Assembly: GCF_003475325.1 (NCBI RefSeq) | Contig: NZ_QRQC01000007.1 | Location: forward strand, 34,560 to 98,559 | Direction: 5' to 3' | DNA length: 64,000 nucleotides | Source of the DNA: Collinsella sp. AF33-16 | Lineage (GTDB): Bacteria; Actinomycetota; Coriobacteriia; Coriobacteriales; Coriobacteriaceae | In this document: in pieces, positions 25,623-33,798 of the stretch | Layout: each line of letters opens with the position of its first letter | Position numbering within the stretch: position 1 is the first letter of the stretch | Translations under genes and position numbers: made by a program | Notes under the pieces: generated by a model | What the model saw: the letters and a program-made list of their open reading frames with translations, nothing else | Databases searched by the model: none | Told to the model about the DNA's origin: nothing

Positions 25623-26510
25623 CTACCAGCTCAGCAGCTCGTAGCCGTCCTCGGTCACCACGAGCTGTACCTCGCACTGGGCCGAATCGCTGCCGTCCTT
25701 GGTGCGCACGCACCAGCCGTCGCCCTTGCTGATCTTGATGTCGGGCGCTCCGGCGTTGACCATGGGCTCGATGGTAAAGACCATGCCCGGCACCATGATG
25801 GTGTCCACATCGGGCGCCTCGGTGGTAAAGCCCACAAACGGGTCCTCGTGGAACTCCTTACCGATGCCGTGTCCGCCGTACTCGCGCACCACGCTAAAGC
25901 CGGCGTCCTCGACGGTCTTTTGTACTGCCTCGGCCATAACGGAGAGCGGTAGCCATGGCTTGACGGCTGCCAGACCCGCCTCCACGCTGGCACGGGTGAC
26001 GTCGACCAGGCGCTGGCGCTCGGCCGAGACCTCGCCGATGCAGAACATGCGGCTCGAATCACTAAAGTAACCGTCCAAGATCGTGGAGCAGTCTACGTTG
26101 ATGATGTCGCCCTCGTGCAGCACGTCCGTATCGCAGGGAATGCCGTGGCAGACCACATCATTGATCGAGGTGCACACGCTCTTGGGGTAGCCCTCGTAGT
26201 TGAGGTCGGCCGGCGTGCCACCGTGCTCGACGGTGTAGTCGTAGATCATCTGGTCGATCTGGTTGGTGGTCATGCCTGCGGCGATATGCTCGCCCACATA
26301 ATCGAGCACGCCCACGTTGATGGCTGCCGAGCGCTTGATACCCTCGATATCGGCGGGAGTCTTGTAGAGCGTGCGAGGCAGAACCTCCCAGCCTTCTTCC
26401 CACAAGCGCTCGAGGCGCTCATCAAAGGCGCTATGGCATTTCTTGTATTTCTTGCCGCTGCCGCACCAGCAAGCGTCGTTGCGGCCGGGCACGGGTCCTT
26501 TGTCATACAT
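25623..26510 (-). CDS. map: Type I methionine aminopeptidase with SEC-C zinc motif
   Basis: Enzyme of 295 residues that removes the initiator methionine from new proteins. The N-terminal 30 residues carry a SEC-C zinc motif, CWCGSGKKYKKCH, found in a subset of bacterial MetAPs and thought to bring the enzyme to the ribosome. The peptidase core has CHGIP, INVDCSTILDGYFSD (metal Asp), GGHGIGKEFHEDP (metal His), TIEPMV (metal Glu) and a final CEVQLVVTEDG (metal Glu). GAAAGGAAG precedes the ATG. Confidence 0.95.
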   Translation of the reverse strand: MYDKGPVPGRNDACWCGSGKKYKKCHSAFDERLERLWEEGWEVLPRTLYKTPADIEGIKRSAAINVGVLDYVGEHIAAGMTTNQIDQMIYDYTVEHGGTPADLNYEGYPKSVCTSINDVVCHGIPCDTDVLHEGDIINVDCSTILDGYFSDSSRMFCIGEVSAERQRLVDVTRASVEAGLAAVKPWLPLSVMAEAVQKTVEDAGFSVVREYGGHGIGKEFHEDPFVGFTTEAPDVDTIMVPGMVFTIEPMVNAGAPDIKISKGDGWCVRTKDGSDSAQCEVQLVVTEDGYELLSW

Positions 26511-26562
26511 GGCTAACTTCCTTTCATTCGCAGCTAGTATAGCCCACCCACGCGGCCATAAA

Positions 26563-26629
26563 AGTTGCGGTGATATAGTTCCGATTTAAGCGGTTTAACA
26601 GCACAAATAGGAACTATATCACCGCAACT
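26563..26629. repeat. AGTTGCGGTGA palindrome, copy 3
   Basis: A perfect 20-bp stem: AGTTGCGGTGATATAGTTCC (26563-26582) pairs with its exact complement at 26610-26629 around a 27-nt loop. It lies between the map leader and the end of the radical SAM gene. Confidence 0.92.
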
Positions 26630-26670
26630 GATGGGGCGGGATGGCGGGCACTAGCTGCTGCGTGGTTTTG

Positions 26671-27447
26671 CTAGTAGCTCACCTGGCAGGGAATACCGAG
26701 GGCGCGCACGCGCGCGGCAATGGCGTCGAGCACCTCGGGCGCTGCTTTGGCAAGGCCGGCGACTGGTGTCTCGCGCGCGACCGTGTAGATGGTCGCCTCC
26801 TGCGGACGAATGCGCTCAAGCGCCGCGAGCCAGGGGGCAACATACTCCTCGCCGGTATTGTCGATGAGCTTGCCCTGATACTCGCCGGTCAAAAAGATCG
26901 TCTGGATAATAACGTGACCGTCAAAGCTTGCGAACGTCTCGATCTGGTGTTCGACGTTGTAGGGGCCAACAGGCTGGTCGAGCAGCTGGATAAACGCCGG
27001 GTCGACGGTATCGAGCTTAAGAATGTTGTCGTCGACCATCATGAGCGCGTCGTGCACCTCGGGGCGGTCGGCGCGTGTGCCGTTGGAGAGCACGGCGATC
27101 TTGGAGTTTGGGGCAAGCTCGTCGCGCAGTGCGACGGCGCCGGCGATGGCCCGTGGAAACTCCGGTGCGGCGGTGGGCTCGCCGTTGCCTGCGAAGGTGA
27201 TTACATCGGGGAGCTCGCCCTCGGCTGCCATCTCGCGCAGCTTTGCCTCGAGCGCTTCGAGTACCACGGCAGCCGTGTTATACGGCTCATGGCAGGGGCG
27301 CTCGGCGTTGAGGCCGTTCTCGCAGTAGATGCAGTCGAACGTGCAGATTTTGCCGCTGGCCGGCATCATGTTGACGCCGAGCGAGAGACCAAGGCGACGG
27401 CTGCGAACGGGCCCAAAGATGGGGCTGGCATTCAAAAACGTAGACAT
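26671..27447 (-). CDS. Radical SAM protein of unknown substrate
   Basis: Protein of 258 residues. ICTFDCIYCEN is the CxxxCxxC cluster motif and ITFAGNGEPTAAPEF the SAM-binding GGE-like strand. The N-terminal FGPVRSRRLGLSLGVNMMP is typical of the COG0731-like Fe-S oxidoreductases. Relatives include wybutosine-pathway-like proteins, but the bacterial members have no agreed role. GAGGAG lies 10 nt before ATG 27447; a second ATG at 27453 is too close to that site. Confidence 0.82.
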   Translation of the reverse strand: MSTFLNASPIFGPVRSRRLGLSLGVNMMPASGKICTFDCIYCENGLNAERPCHEPYNTAAVVLEALEAKLREMAAEGELPDVITFAGNGEPTAAPEFPRAIAGAVALRDELAPNSKIAVLSNGTRADRPEVHDALMMVDDNILKLDTVDPAFIQLLDQPVGPYNVEHQIETFASFDGHVIIQTIFLTGEYQGKLIDNTGEEYVAPWLAALERIRPQEATIYTVARETPVAGLAKAAPEVLDAIAARVRALGIPCQVSY

Positions 27448-27672
27448 AGGCATATGCTCCTCAAGACAATTGTGCCTAAGCATAGCATCGGCTCCAAAGC
27501 AAGGTGTGGGCTCTTGCTTTACAAGTTTCGTTTTTTCACGTCGCTCATGATGCCGTGCCATGAAAAGCCTCGGGTCGGGTAAAGTTAATCTGTTAACAAG
27601 GTGTAAAGCAATGCGGGTCCATCCAACCGTGCTGACGTGCAACTGGATGAGCATTGATGATGGGGGCACAAC

Positions 27673-28470
27673 ATGGATTTTACGGTCGAGAATGCGGGCA
27701 CCACGATTGCCTGTCGCGAATATGCCGACCCGGATGTGTCGCCTGATGCTCCTGCCTTGGTGTGCGTGCACGGCGCTTGTGTCGACGGCACATTTTTCGA
27801 CGGCATCGCTTGTGAGCTCAGTCGCAACTACCGCGTAATTGCCTACGACCGCCGCGGCTGTGGTGGCAGCAGCGATGCGGCAGACGGCAGCTATGATCTT
27901 GCCGCTCAGGCCGCCGATCTGCAAGCCGTGATCGAACACGTTGGCGCTCCGACAAATGTGCTTGCGCACAGCGCCGGTACGTTGGTGGCGCTGGAGCTTC
28001 TTCGTACCGAACCCCATCTCGTCGCCCGTGCGATTCTGCATGAGCCGGCTGTGTCGGCCGAAGGCGTCGGCATGGGCGCAGCCCCGGTTTTGCTCGATAT
28101 GATTGCGGCTGGAAAGGTTTCAAGGGCGCTCCGGCTTTTCTTGGGAGCCCTCGGCGACTTGGACCCCGAGGCTCCTGGAACGACCGAAGCGGAAGCCAAA
28201 CATGCCCTGCGCAATGGTCGTTGCTTCATGGCCAATGAATACGGGATTACTATGACCTGCGTTCCCGATTGGGATAGCGTTCGCGCGTCAAAAACGGTGG
28301 CCGCCGTGCTCCTGGGCGAGCTCTCGATTGGCACGCCCCGCGAGGCTGGCACGCGAGCGGCTGCCGAATATCTCGATTGCCCCCTCGTGACAATCCCGGG
28401 CGCGCACAACGGCCTGCGCGATCGCCCGGCAGCGGCTGCCCAGACTGTCCGTAGCATCCTGGAGCTCTAG
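27673..28470 (+). CDS. Alpha/beta hydrolase
   Basis: Hydrolase of 265 residues with the standard fold: ALVCVHGACVDGTFF (oxyanion HG motif), YDRRGCGGSSD, nucleophile serine in VLAHSAGTLVAL, and a C-terminal histidine in VTIPGAHNGLRDRP. No secretion signal. Substrate unknown; esterase or lactonase are typical. It diverges from the radical SAM gene, with both promoters in 27448-27672. Confidence 0.85.
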   Translation: MDFTVENAGTTIACREYADPDVSPDAPALVCVHGACVDGTFFDGIACELSRNYRVIAYDRRGCGGSSDAADGSYDLAAQAADLQAVIEHVGAPTNVLAHSAGTLVALELLRTEPHLVARAILHEPAVSAEGVGMGAAPVLLDMIAAGKVSRALRLFLGALGDLDPEAPGTTEAEAKHALRNGRCFMANEYGITMTCVPDWDSVRASKTVAAVLLGELSIGTPREAGTRAAAEYLDCPLVTIPGAHNGLRDRPAAAAQTVRSILEL

Positions 28471-28681
28471 CAGCCGTAAAAATCAAAACAGTCTTCACTC
28501 GCAAACGTTTCGGCCGTGTTAACAAATGTGCTCAAAACCTCACGTCTGCGGCTTCAATCGCGCCGCCTGCCAACTCATAAAAATGTAACAGCATTCACGT
28601 GCTTGCCTGCATCGGCAAGGTGTTACCCTTGTAACATTTGGAACCCACCGCTACCATGCGAAACTATCGAAAGGGCCCCAT
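28471..28681. other. Leader of the GGDEF/HD-GYP gene
   Basis: No gene. TTGCC (about 28603) and GGCAA form a small hairpin, and TGTAACA occurs on both sides of it (near 28583 and 28632), giving an imperfect symmetric block just before the gene. It may be a promoter/operator; I could not fix the boxes. Confidence 0.3.
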
Positions 28682-30562
28682 ATGCTCAATAATCACGAGG
28701 TCAATCTAACCGACGAGGAGGCTGCCGCCGAGGTCGCCCGTGTCGCGAAGACCTACCCCGTGGTGCGTTTGCTGTCGGCCGATCAGATTAAGAGTGAGCC
28801 TAACTGCCTGCTCGCCGGTGATCGGTGTCCTTGTCTGCGTCAGTCAAGTCTTGAGGCTTTGGCAGACTCCGATGAGGTGTCGGAGCAACTGCTCAATGAT
28901 GGCACTGAGTACCGCGCCCGTCTACGCCCTTTGAAGGTCGAGGGCGAGCCTCACGTCTTGCTGATGGTGCGTCCGATCGATGAGCAAGAGGCCGCAGAAG
29001 AGGACCTTGTCTACACCGACGTGCTGACGAATGTGCGCAATCGCCGATATTACGAGGAAAAGCTCCGTAGCACCCGCGTGAATGCCGGCGTTGCGGTGAT
29101 CGACCTTGATGATTTTAGGGTCTTCAACGATACGTGTGGCCGTCATGCCGGCGACCTTGCGCTCGGTGCTGTGGCGACAGCCATGCGCAGCGGAATCCGT
29201 TCGACTGACGAGCTTGTGCGCTATGGCTGCGACAAGTTTGTGGTTGTCATGCCCAATATTCCCTCCGATGACTTCACCCGTCGCCTGCATCAGGTGTCCG
29301 ATGCCGTTCGTTCCACGATTATTCCGGGCCATGAGTACGTGAGCTTGACGGCATGTGTTGGTGGCGTTCGCATTCATGGCGAGACGGTCGATGAGGGCGT
29401 TGGCCGCGCTGCCCAGTTACTGAGCCGCGCTAAGGCAAAAGCCGGTACGGTCGTGACCGATGCCGATTCCATCGAGGCCTTCCAAAGCGAAAAGCCTTTG
29501 GTGCTTATTGTCGATGACTCCGAGATGAACCGAGTCATTCTCAACGAGATGCTCAAGGACGAGTATTGTATCCTCGAGGCCGATAACGGTCGTGCGGCGC
29601 TCGACATGGTCGACCGCTATGGCGATGAGTTGTCGCTCGTGCTGCTGGACATTATCATGCCGGGCATAAGTGGCTTTGAGGTACTGGCCGATCTGTCGCG
29701 CCGATCGGGTATCGACAATCTGCCTGTCATCATGATCTCGAGCGAAGATTCCGATGATATGGTTCTGCGCGCGTACGAGCTGGGCGCCTCGGACTATATC
29801 AACCGCCCGTTTGACTCCCGTGTCGTGCGCCGCCGTGTAAGCAACACCATCCGCCTATACGCCAAACAGCGCCGCCTGACGAACCTGCTGTCCCAGCAGT
29901 ACAACGAGCGCGTCAAGAACAGTCGCATGCTCATCGACATCATGGCCGGCGTCATGGAGCTTCGCAACGGCGAGAGCGGCAGACACGTTACGAACATCGA
30001 GAAGCTGACCGAGCTGCTGCTTGGCTGTCTGGTCCAGCGTAGCGGCACGGTCTCCCTCGACAATGAGGAACGCTCTACGATCGCCCTGGCTTCGGCGCTG
30101 CACGATATCGGCAAGATGTCGATTGACGATGCGATCCTCAACAAGCCCGGGCGCCTTACGCCCGAGGAGTTCGAGATCATGAAGACGCATACCACGATCG
30201 GCGCCGATATGCTGCTTAAGCTGGGTAGCCATCACGCCGGCAATGCGCTTATGGAATATGCGTACCAGATTGCGCGTTGGCATCACGAGCGCTGGGACGG
30301 CAAGGGTTATCCCGATGGCCTCAAGGGCGACGATATCCCCATCGCCGCGCAGGTGGTTTCGGTGGCTGACGTGTACGATGCTCTGACGAGTGTGCGTGTG
30401 TACAAGGACGCTATCCCGCACAAGGAGGCGATCCAGATGATCCTGGACGGTAAGTGCGGCACCTTTAACCCGCTGCTGCTCGATTGCCTGCTCGAGGTGC
30501 AAGACCAAATTGCCGAGACGTTGGCACGCCCCGCCGACGTCGTTGCGTTTCCCACGATTTAG
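28682..30562 (+). CDS. Degenerate GGDEF, receiver and HD-GYP phosphodiesterase fusion
   Basis: Protein of 626 residues. Residues 1-110: unknown sensor-like part with Cys42, Cys49 and Cys51. Residues about 110-260: GGDEF fold whose signature reads RYGCDKF at about 180, so cyclase activity is unlikely. Residues about 272-390: receiver with phospho-acceptor Asp near 322 (VLLDIIMPG). Residues about 410-610: HD-GYP with LHDIGKMSID (near 474) and HHERWDGKGYP, both intact. The likely reaction is hydrolysis of cyclic di-GMP under phosphorelay control. It is followed 23 bp later by an Hpt gene. No histidine kinase is nearby. Confidence 0.9.
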   Translation: MLNNHEVNLTDEEAAAEVARVAKTYPVVRLLSADQIKSEPNCLLAGDRCPCLRQSSLEALADSDEVSEQLLNDGTEYRARLRPLKVEGEPHVLLMVRPIDEQEAAEEDLVYTDVLTNVRNRRYYEEKLRSTRVNAGVAVIDLDDFRVFNDTCGRHAGDLALGAVATAMRSGIRSTDELVRYGCDKFVVVMPNIPSDDFTRRLHQVSDAVRSTIIPGHEYVSLTACVGGVRIHGETVDEGVGRAAQLLSRAKAKAGTVVTDADSIEAFQSEKPLVLIVDDSEMNRVILNEMLKDEYCILEADNGRAALDMVDRYGDELSLVLLDIIMPGISGFEVLADLSRRSGIDNLPVIMISSEDSDDMVLRAYELGASDYINRPFDSRVVRRRVSNTIRLYAKQRRLTNLLSQQYNERVKNSRMLIDIMAGVMELRNGESGRHVTNIEKLTELLLGCLVQRSGTVSLDNEERSTIALASALHDIGKMSIDDAILNKPGRLTPEEFEIMKTHTTIGADMLLKLGSHHAGNALMEYAYQIARWHHERWDGKGYPDGLKGDDIPIAAQVVSVADVYDALTSVRVYKDAIPHKEAIQMILDGKCGTFNPLLLDCLLEVQDQIAETLARPADVVAFPTI

Positions 30563-30585
30563 TTTGACCAAAGGAGTTTTAATCC

Positions 30586-30942
30586 ATGATTTCCATGCGT
30601 GAGGCGTATGAGAAGATCGGTGCCAATTATGATGACGCTTGCGCTCGGCTGATGGGCGAGGAAATGCTTGCCCGCTTTGCCCTCAAGTTTTTGGATGACG
30701 AGAGCATGGGCAAGCTGGAGGCCGCCATGGCGGCAGGAGACGCCGAAGGTGCGTTTATGGCAGCGCACACGCTCAAGGGCGTGAGCCAGAACCTGGGATT
30801 CGATAATCTGTACGAGCCGGCGGTTGTGGTGACCGAAGCGCTGCGCGGCGCCGATGCCGTTGACGGCGCTCGCGAGGGAATGCATGCGCTGCAGCAGCAA
30901 TATGCGGCAACGATGTCGGCCTTGCGCGAGGCGGCCGAGTAA
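30586..30942 (+). CDS. Hpt-domain phosphotransfer protein
   Basis: Stand-alone histidine phosphotransfer domain of 118 residues. The phospho-accepting histidine is His61 in AAHTLKGVSQNLGF. It would pass phosphate between a hybrid sensor kinase encoded elsewhere and the receiver of the preceding gene. AAAGGAG precedes the ATG, and the 23-bp spacing indicates an operon. The mid-protein AMAAGDAEGAFMAA helix and the hydrophobic bundle are normal for the fold. Confidence 0.88.
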   Translation: MISMREAYEKIGANYDDACARLMGEEMLARFALKFLDDESMGKLEAAMAAGDAEGAFMAAHTLKGVSQNLGFDNLYEPAVVVTEALRGADAVDGAREGMHALQQQYAATMSALREAAE

Positions 30943-30966
30943 GAGCTCGCGAGCTTTGATGACTAT

Positions 30967-31030
30967 GAGAGTTGATAATCTCCCGTTTTAGGCCCGGTGG
31001 CGGCCTCAAAGTGGGAGATTGTCCACTCTC
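30967..31030. repeat. Palindrome after the Hpt gene
   Basis: GAGAGTTGATAATCTCCC at 30967 pairs with GGGAGATTGTCCACTCTC ending at 31030, with a few mismatches; an inner stem joins TTTAGGCC with GGCCTCAAA. It may mark the end of the GGDEF/Hpt mRNA and separates it from the AT-rich block. Confidence 0.8.
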
Positions 31031-31120
31031 GTTCGATACATGTCCAAAAATCCACTCTCACCCCTTCTGATTAGTGAATGGCCCATGCGCACTGGCGGGG
31101 CTTTCCGCATGCAATCCATA

Positions 31121-31150
31121 TCGTTGTTCGATAAACTGTTCGAATAACGA
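31121..31150. promoter_or_regulatory. Inverted-repeat operator before the DUF2975 gene
   Basis: TCGTTGTTCG (31121-31130) and CGAATAACGA (31141-31150) match as an inverted repeat at 9 of 10 positions around a 10-bp spacer. It contains TTCGATAA (31127-31134), which recurs inverted at 32163-32170 in the promoter of the ABC genes. It lies 22 bp before the DUF2975 start. The adjacent HTH protein is the natural candidate to bind both. Confidence 0.5.
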
Positions 31151-31172
31151 TAGAGTCGATGAGGGTGAGTGT

Positions 31173-31733
31173 ATGTCCAACAGCGTTCAGCGTATGGCCA
31201 AGGCGGGCGAGACTGTAAGGAAGCTTGGCTTTTGCATGGCGGTCGTTTTTGCGGGAATGCTCGTCGCTTTTGCCGCGTTGGCTGTTTACGTGATCTGGTA
31301 TGCGGTTGCAAACGTTGTTTCTGTCGATTCTTTCGGTGTCGTGACGCTTCTCGATGGCGGGAGCATCGTTATCCCAAGCGGGCTGTGCCTGGCACTCGTC
31401 GTGGGTGTTTCGCTTGTCGTTCTGTGCGGAATCAGCCATAACATCTCTCGGGGCGTCTCGCCCTTTACCAAGGCGCATGTGCGGCTTATCCGTGTTCTTG
31501 CACTTGCCTTTGCTGTTAACGCCGTGGTTTCGTTTGTTGGTGCCTATGAATCGGTCAATCTCACCATTGGCGGACTGGAGCTTTACATCGTGCCTCATTC
31601 CTTCGTTATTGAGATTTGCCAAGGCGCTACCTTTGATGCGGGGTCGTTTATCGGCGCAGTTGTCTGCTTGTTTATCTCGGCGATCTGGAGTTATGCCTCG
31701 CTGCTCCAAGAGCAGTCTGACGAGCTTGTGTAG
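31173..31733 (+). CDS. DUF2975 membrane protein
   Basis: Membrane protein of 186 residues with four predicted helices: GFCMAVVFAGMLVAFAALAV, LCLALVVGVSLVVLCGI, LALAFAVNAVVSFVGAY and SFIGAVVCLFISAIWSY. The length, the spacing and the immediate HTH partner fit DUF2975, a family almost always paired with a small Cro-like regulator. Function unknown; membrane sensing for the regulator is the common suggestion. The ATG is at 31173. Confidence 0.75.
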   Translation: MSNSVQRMAKAGETVRKLGFCMAVVFAGMLVAFAALAVYVIWYAVANVVSVDSFGVVTLLDGGSIVIPSGLCLALVVGVSLVVLCGISHNISRGVSPFTKAHVRLIRVLALAFAVNAVVSFVGAYESVNLTIGGLELYIVPHSFVIEICQGATFDAGSFIGAVVCLFISAIWSYASLLQEQSDELV

Positions 31734-31741
31734 GAGGAAGC

Positions 31742-32071
31742 ATGAGCTATCTCATCATTGAGCTTGAGACACAGCTGCTTAAGACCGGAAAGACCAGCGC
31801 TGATCTGATTCGTGCCACGGGGCATACTCCGGCTAATATTTCAAAGCTTAGAAACGGAAAGATAAAAGCTATTCGCCTTAAGACGCTTCTCGATATCTGC
31901 GATGAACTTGATTGTCAACCGGGAGATATTATTCGGCGCGTGAGCGAGAAAGAGCTTGAGGAGCTTATTGTCGAACGCGCAAAAAATGTCGTGAGGCAGA
32001 TGCGGGATGGCGGAGGCAACGAGGCGTCACTTCCGACATCAGTCTTCGCTGTCGATTTGAGCGACGAGTAG
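31742..32071 (+). CDS. Small XRE/YozG-type DNA-binding regulator
   Basis: Protein of 109 residues. The Cro/CI helix-turn-helix covers about residues 10-65: LIRATGHTPANISKLRNGKIKAIRLKTLL, with the CDELDCQPGDII tail typical of this class. The last 40 residues are polar and may contact the DUF2975 partner. GGAGGAAGC precedes the ATG, 8 bp after the DUF2975 stop. A terminator (32112-32140) ends this two-gene unit. Confidence 0.85.
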   Translation: MSYLIIELETQLLKTGKTSADLIRATGHTPANISKLRNGKIKAIRLKTLLDICDELDCQPGDIIRRVSEKELEELIVERAKNVVRQMRDGGGNEASLPTSVFAVDLSDE

Positions 32072-32111
32072 CTTAAGGCAAACAACTAAAACGAAATATC
32101 AGCGTGAAGGG

Positions 32112-32140
32112 ACCCGTGTCTAACACGGGTTCTTTCTTTT
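32112..32140 (+). terminator. Terminator after the DUF2975/HTH unit
   Basis: ACCCGTGT (32112-32119) pairs with ACACGGGT (32123-32130) around a 3-nt loop, followed by TCTTTCTTTT. It separates the regulator unit from the ABC genes. Confidence 0.85.
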
Positions 32141-32148
32141 AGATTATC

Positions 32149-32198
32149 TTGACAAATATGAGTTATCGAAAAACAATAACAACAATGGAAAACGATAA
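32149..32198 (+). promoter_or_regulatory. Promoter of the ABC block with candidate operator
   Basis: A consensus TTGACA (32149-32154) has a 17-bp spacer to AACAAT (32172-32177). TTATCG (32163-32168) and CGATAA (32193-32198) lie in and after the spacer as an inverted pair. The first overlaps TTATCGAA, the complement of the TTCGATAA found at 31127. Confidence 0.5.
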
Positions 32199-32215
32199 AA
32201 GAAAGAAGGAACGAT

Positions 32216-32977
32216 ATGGGCGGTTTTGCTATCAAGCAGGACGGGAGTTCGATGAGCGTATCAACGATAAAGTTATCAAAGGTGTCAAAGCGCTATGGGA
32301 AACGACGCGTTTTGCATGACGTTTCCTTCGAGGTGAATCAGTCTGAACTTTGTGCCCTTGTCGGTGCAAACGGTGCGGGCAAAAGCACGCTTATTAAAAT
32401 CGTCTTGGGCCTCTGCGAGCCATCGTCGGGGAGCGTGGAGCTCTTTGGAGGCAAATCAAAAAGAGAGCTTGGCCTGATGCGGATGCGTGTCGGCTATGTG
32501 CCAGATTCCAGCGGAGCATACCAATCCCTCAGTGCGGTTGAGAATCTCCAAATCCGATGTTCGGAATGGGGGCTTGATGCGAATTGTGAGATTCCTCGCG
32601 TTTTGAGCCTAGTCGGGCTGGACGTCGAAGAGAAAAAGAGCGTGAGCAGTTTTTCTCTGGGAATGAAACGGCGGCTGGATATAGCTACGGCTTTGTTGGG
32701 TGACACTGATCTGCTTATTTTTGATGAGCCAGCAAACGGGTTGGACCCGCTGGGCATCGAGAGTATATGGGCCCTTATCGGTCGATTGAATCGAGAACAG
32801 GGTACGACCATGCTCATCTCTAGCCATGATTTGGATGAGCTGGCATTGGTTGCAACAAGCTGCCTGTTTCTTCATGACGGTAAACTGCTGAAAAAGGAAT
32901 CGATGGACGTCATAAGGGATGAGGCGCCATCCCTAAAAGAGTATTACAGGCGCTTGATGAAGGCGGTCTCGCTATGA
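32216..32977 (+). CDS. ABC transporter ATP-binding protein, exporter or immunity type
   Basis: ATPase of 253 residues. ALVGANGAGKSTLIKIV is Walker A, SSFSLGMKRRLDIATALLG the signature (with SLGMK in place of SGGQ, usual in CcmA/BcrA-type ATPases), LLIFDEPANGLD Walker B and LISSHDLDELA the switch. It serves the two permeases that follow. AAGGA precedes ATG 32216; a later ATG at 32252 is possible. The codon use is more AT-rich than in the flanking housekeeping genes. Confidence 0.9.
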   Translation: MGGFAIKQDGSSMSVSTIKLSKVSKRYGKRRVLHDVSFEVNQSELCALVGANGAGKSTLIKIVLGLCEPSSGSVELFGGKSKRELGLMRMRVGYVPDSSGAYQSLSAVENLQIRCSEWGLDANCEIPRVLSLVGLDVEEKKSVSSFSLGMKRRLDIATALLGDTDLLIFDEPANGLDPLGIESIWALIGRLNREQGTTMLISSHDLDELALVATSCLFLHDGKLLKKESMDVIRDEAPSLKEYYRRLMKAVSL

Positions 32978-33798
32978 AGCGGGCGATCCATCCCATAAAG
33001 GCAGATATGATGCGTTTGCAGCGGATGTTTCCGGCGAAGTTTGGTCTTGCGCTTATGCTGGCGTTCGGCCTTCTCTTCGGCATCTTTCTAAAAAACGGAA
33101 CAACGTTGCTCGCCTTTGGCAATAGCATTTTTGGGGAGGATATTGGCTTCTGCTGGAATGTAATCGATCCTTCTGCACCCGATGAGTCCCTTGTGCGCAG
33201 CGCTTTTGCCGGTACGTCTCTGTTCGTACCGCTCATCGTTTGCCTGGTGATTTTACAGGAGCGCGGCTATGAAGAGGGATACCGAATTTCTATGGCAAGA
33301 GGTCTCGCCCGCTTTAATGGCGCTCTAGCACATGCATTTTCGTCTGCTTTCATAATTGGCGCAGCATATAGTGCGCTTTGCCTTCTTCTTTTTGCAATAG
33401 CCGTAACGCGTGGAGGGCAAAACTACGTGCATGGCATGCTGGCTGCATTTTTGCCTGCAATGATAGTCAACGCCGTATTGGTGATATCGGTTGCGCTGGA
33501 GACGGTGACCATCTATCGGATTACGGGCAGCGCTGTATTGAGCGGGGCCGTGGTGATAGTTGGATTTGTCATGAGCTTGACGCTCTACGGAACTTACCTT
33601 CAGACGCCCATGCCGTCCTTGCGATGGATCTTCTTTCTCCCGGGGCCGTACCTTGGAGTCGGATGTGCCCTTGGGTATAGCGATATGGGGCAGCTGACGC
33701 TTCTGGGATATGGTGCGGCAGCCAGCTGTCTATCGGTATTGATTTACGCTCTCGTGAGCTTTCGTGCTGGGGGTGTGCTCAATGGCTCGTCAGACTAG
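32974..33798 (+). CDS. ABC-2-like membrane permease, first subunit
   Basis: Membrane protein of 274 residues with about six hydrophobic segments: FGLALMLAFGLLFGIFL, SLFVPLIVCLVILQERGYEEGY, AFIIGAAYSALCLLLFAI, FLPAMIVNAVLVISVAL, SAVLSGAVVIVGFVMSL and a last one near residue 250. It overlaps the ATPase gene by 4 bp. The sequence gives no substrate; bacteriocin or lantibiotic self-protection is one known role for such ATPase plus two-permease sets. Confidence 0.75.
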   Translation: MKRAIHPIKADMMRLQRMFPAKFGLALMLAFGLLFGIFLKNGTTLLAFGNSIFGEDIGFCWNVIDPSAPDESLVRSAFAGTSLFVPLIVCLVILQERGYEEGYRISMARGLARFNGALAHAFSSAFIIGAAYSALCLLLFAIAVTRGGQNYVHGMLAAFLPAMIVNAVLVISVALETVTIYRITGSAVLSGAVVIVGFVMSLTLYGTYLQTPMPSLRWIFFLPGPYLGVGCALGYSDMGQLTLLGYGAAASCLSVLIYALVSFRAGGVLNGSSD

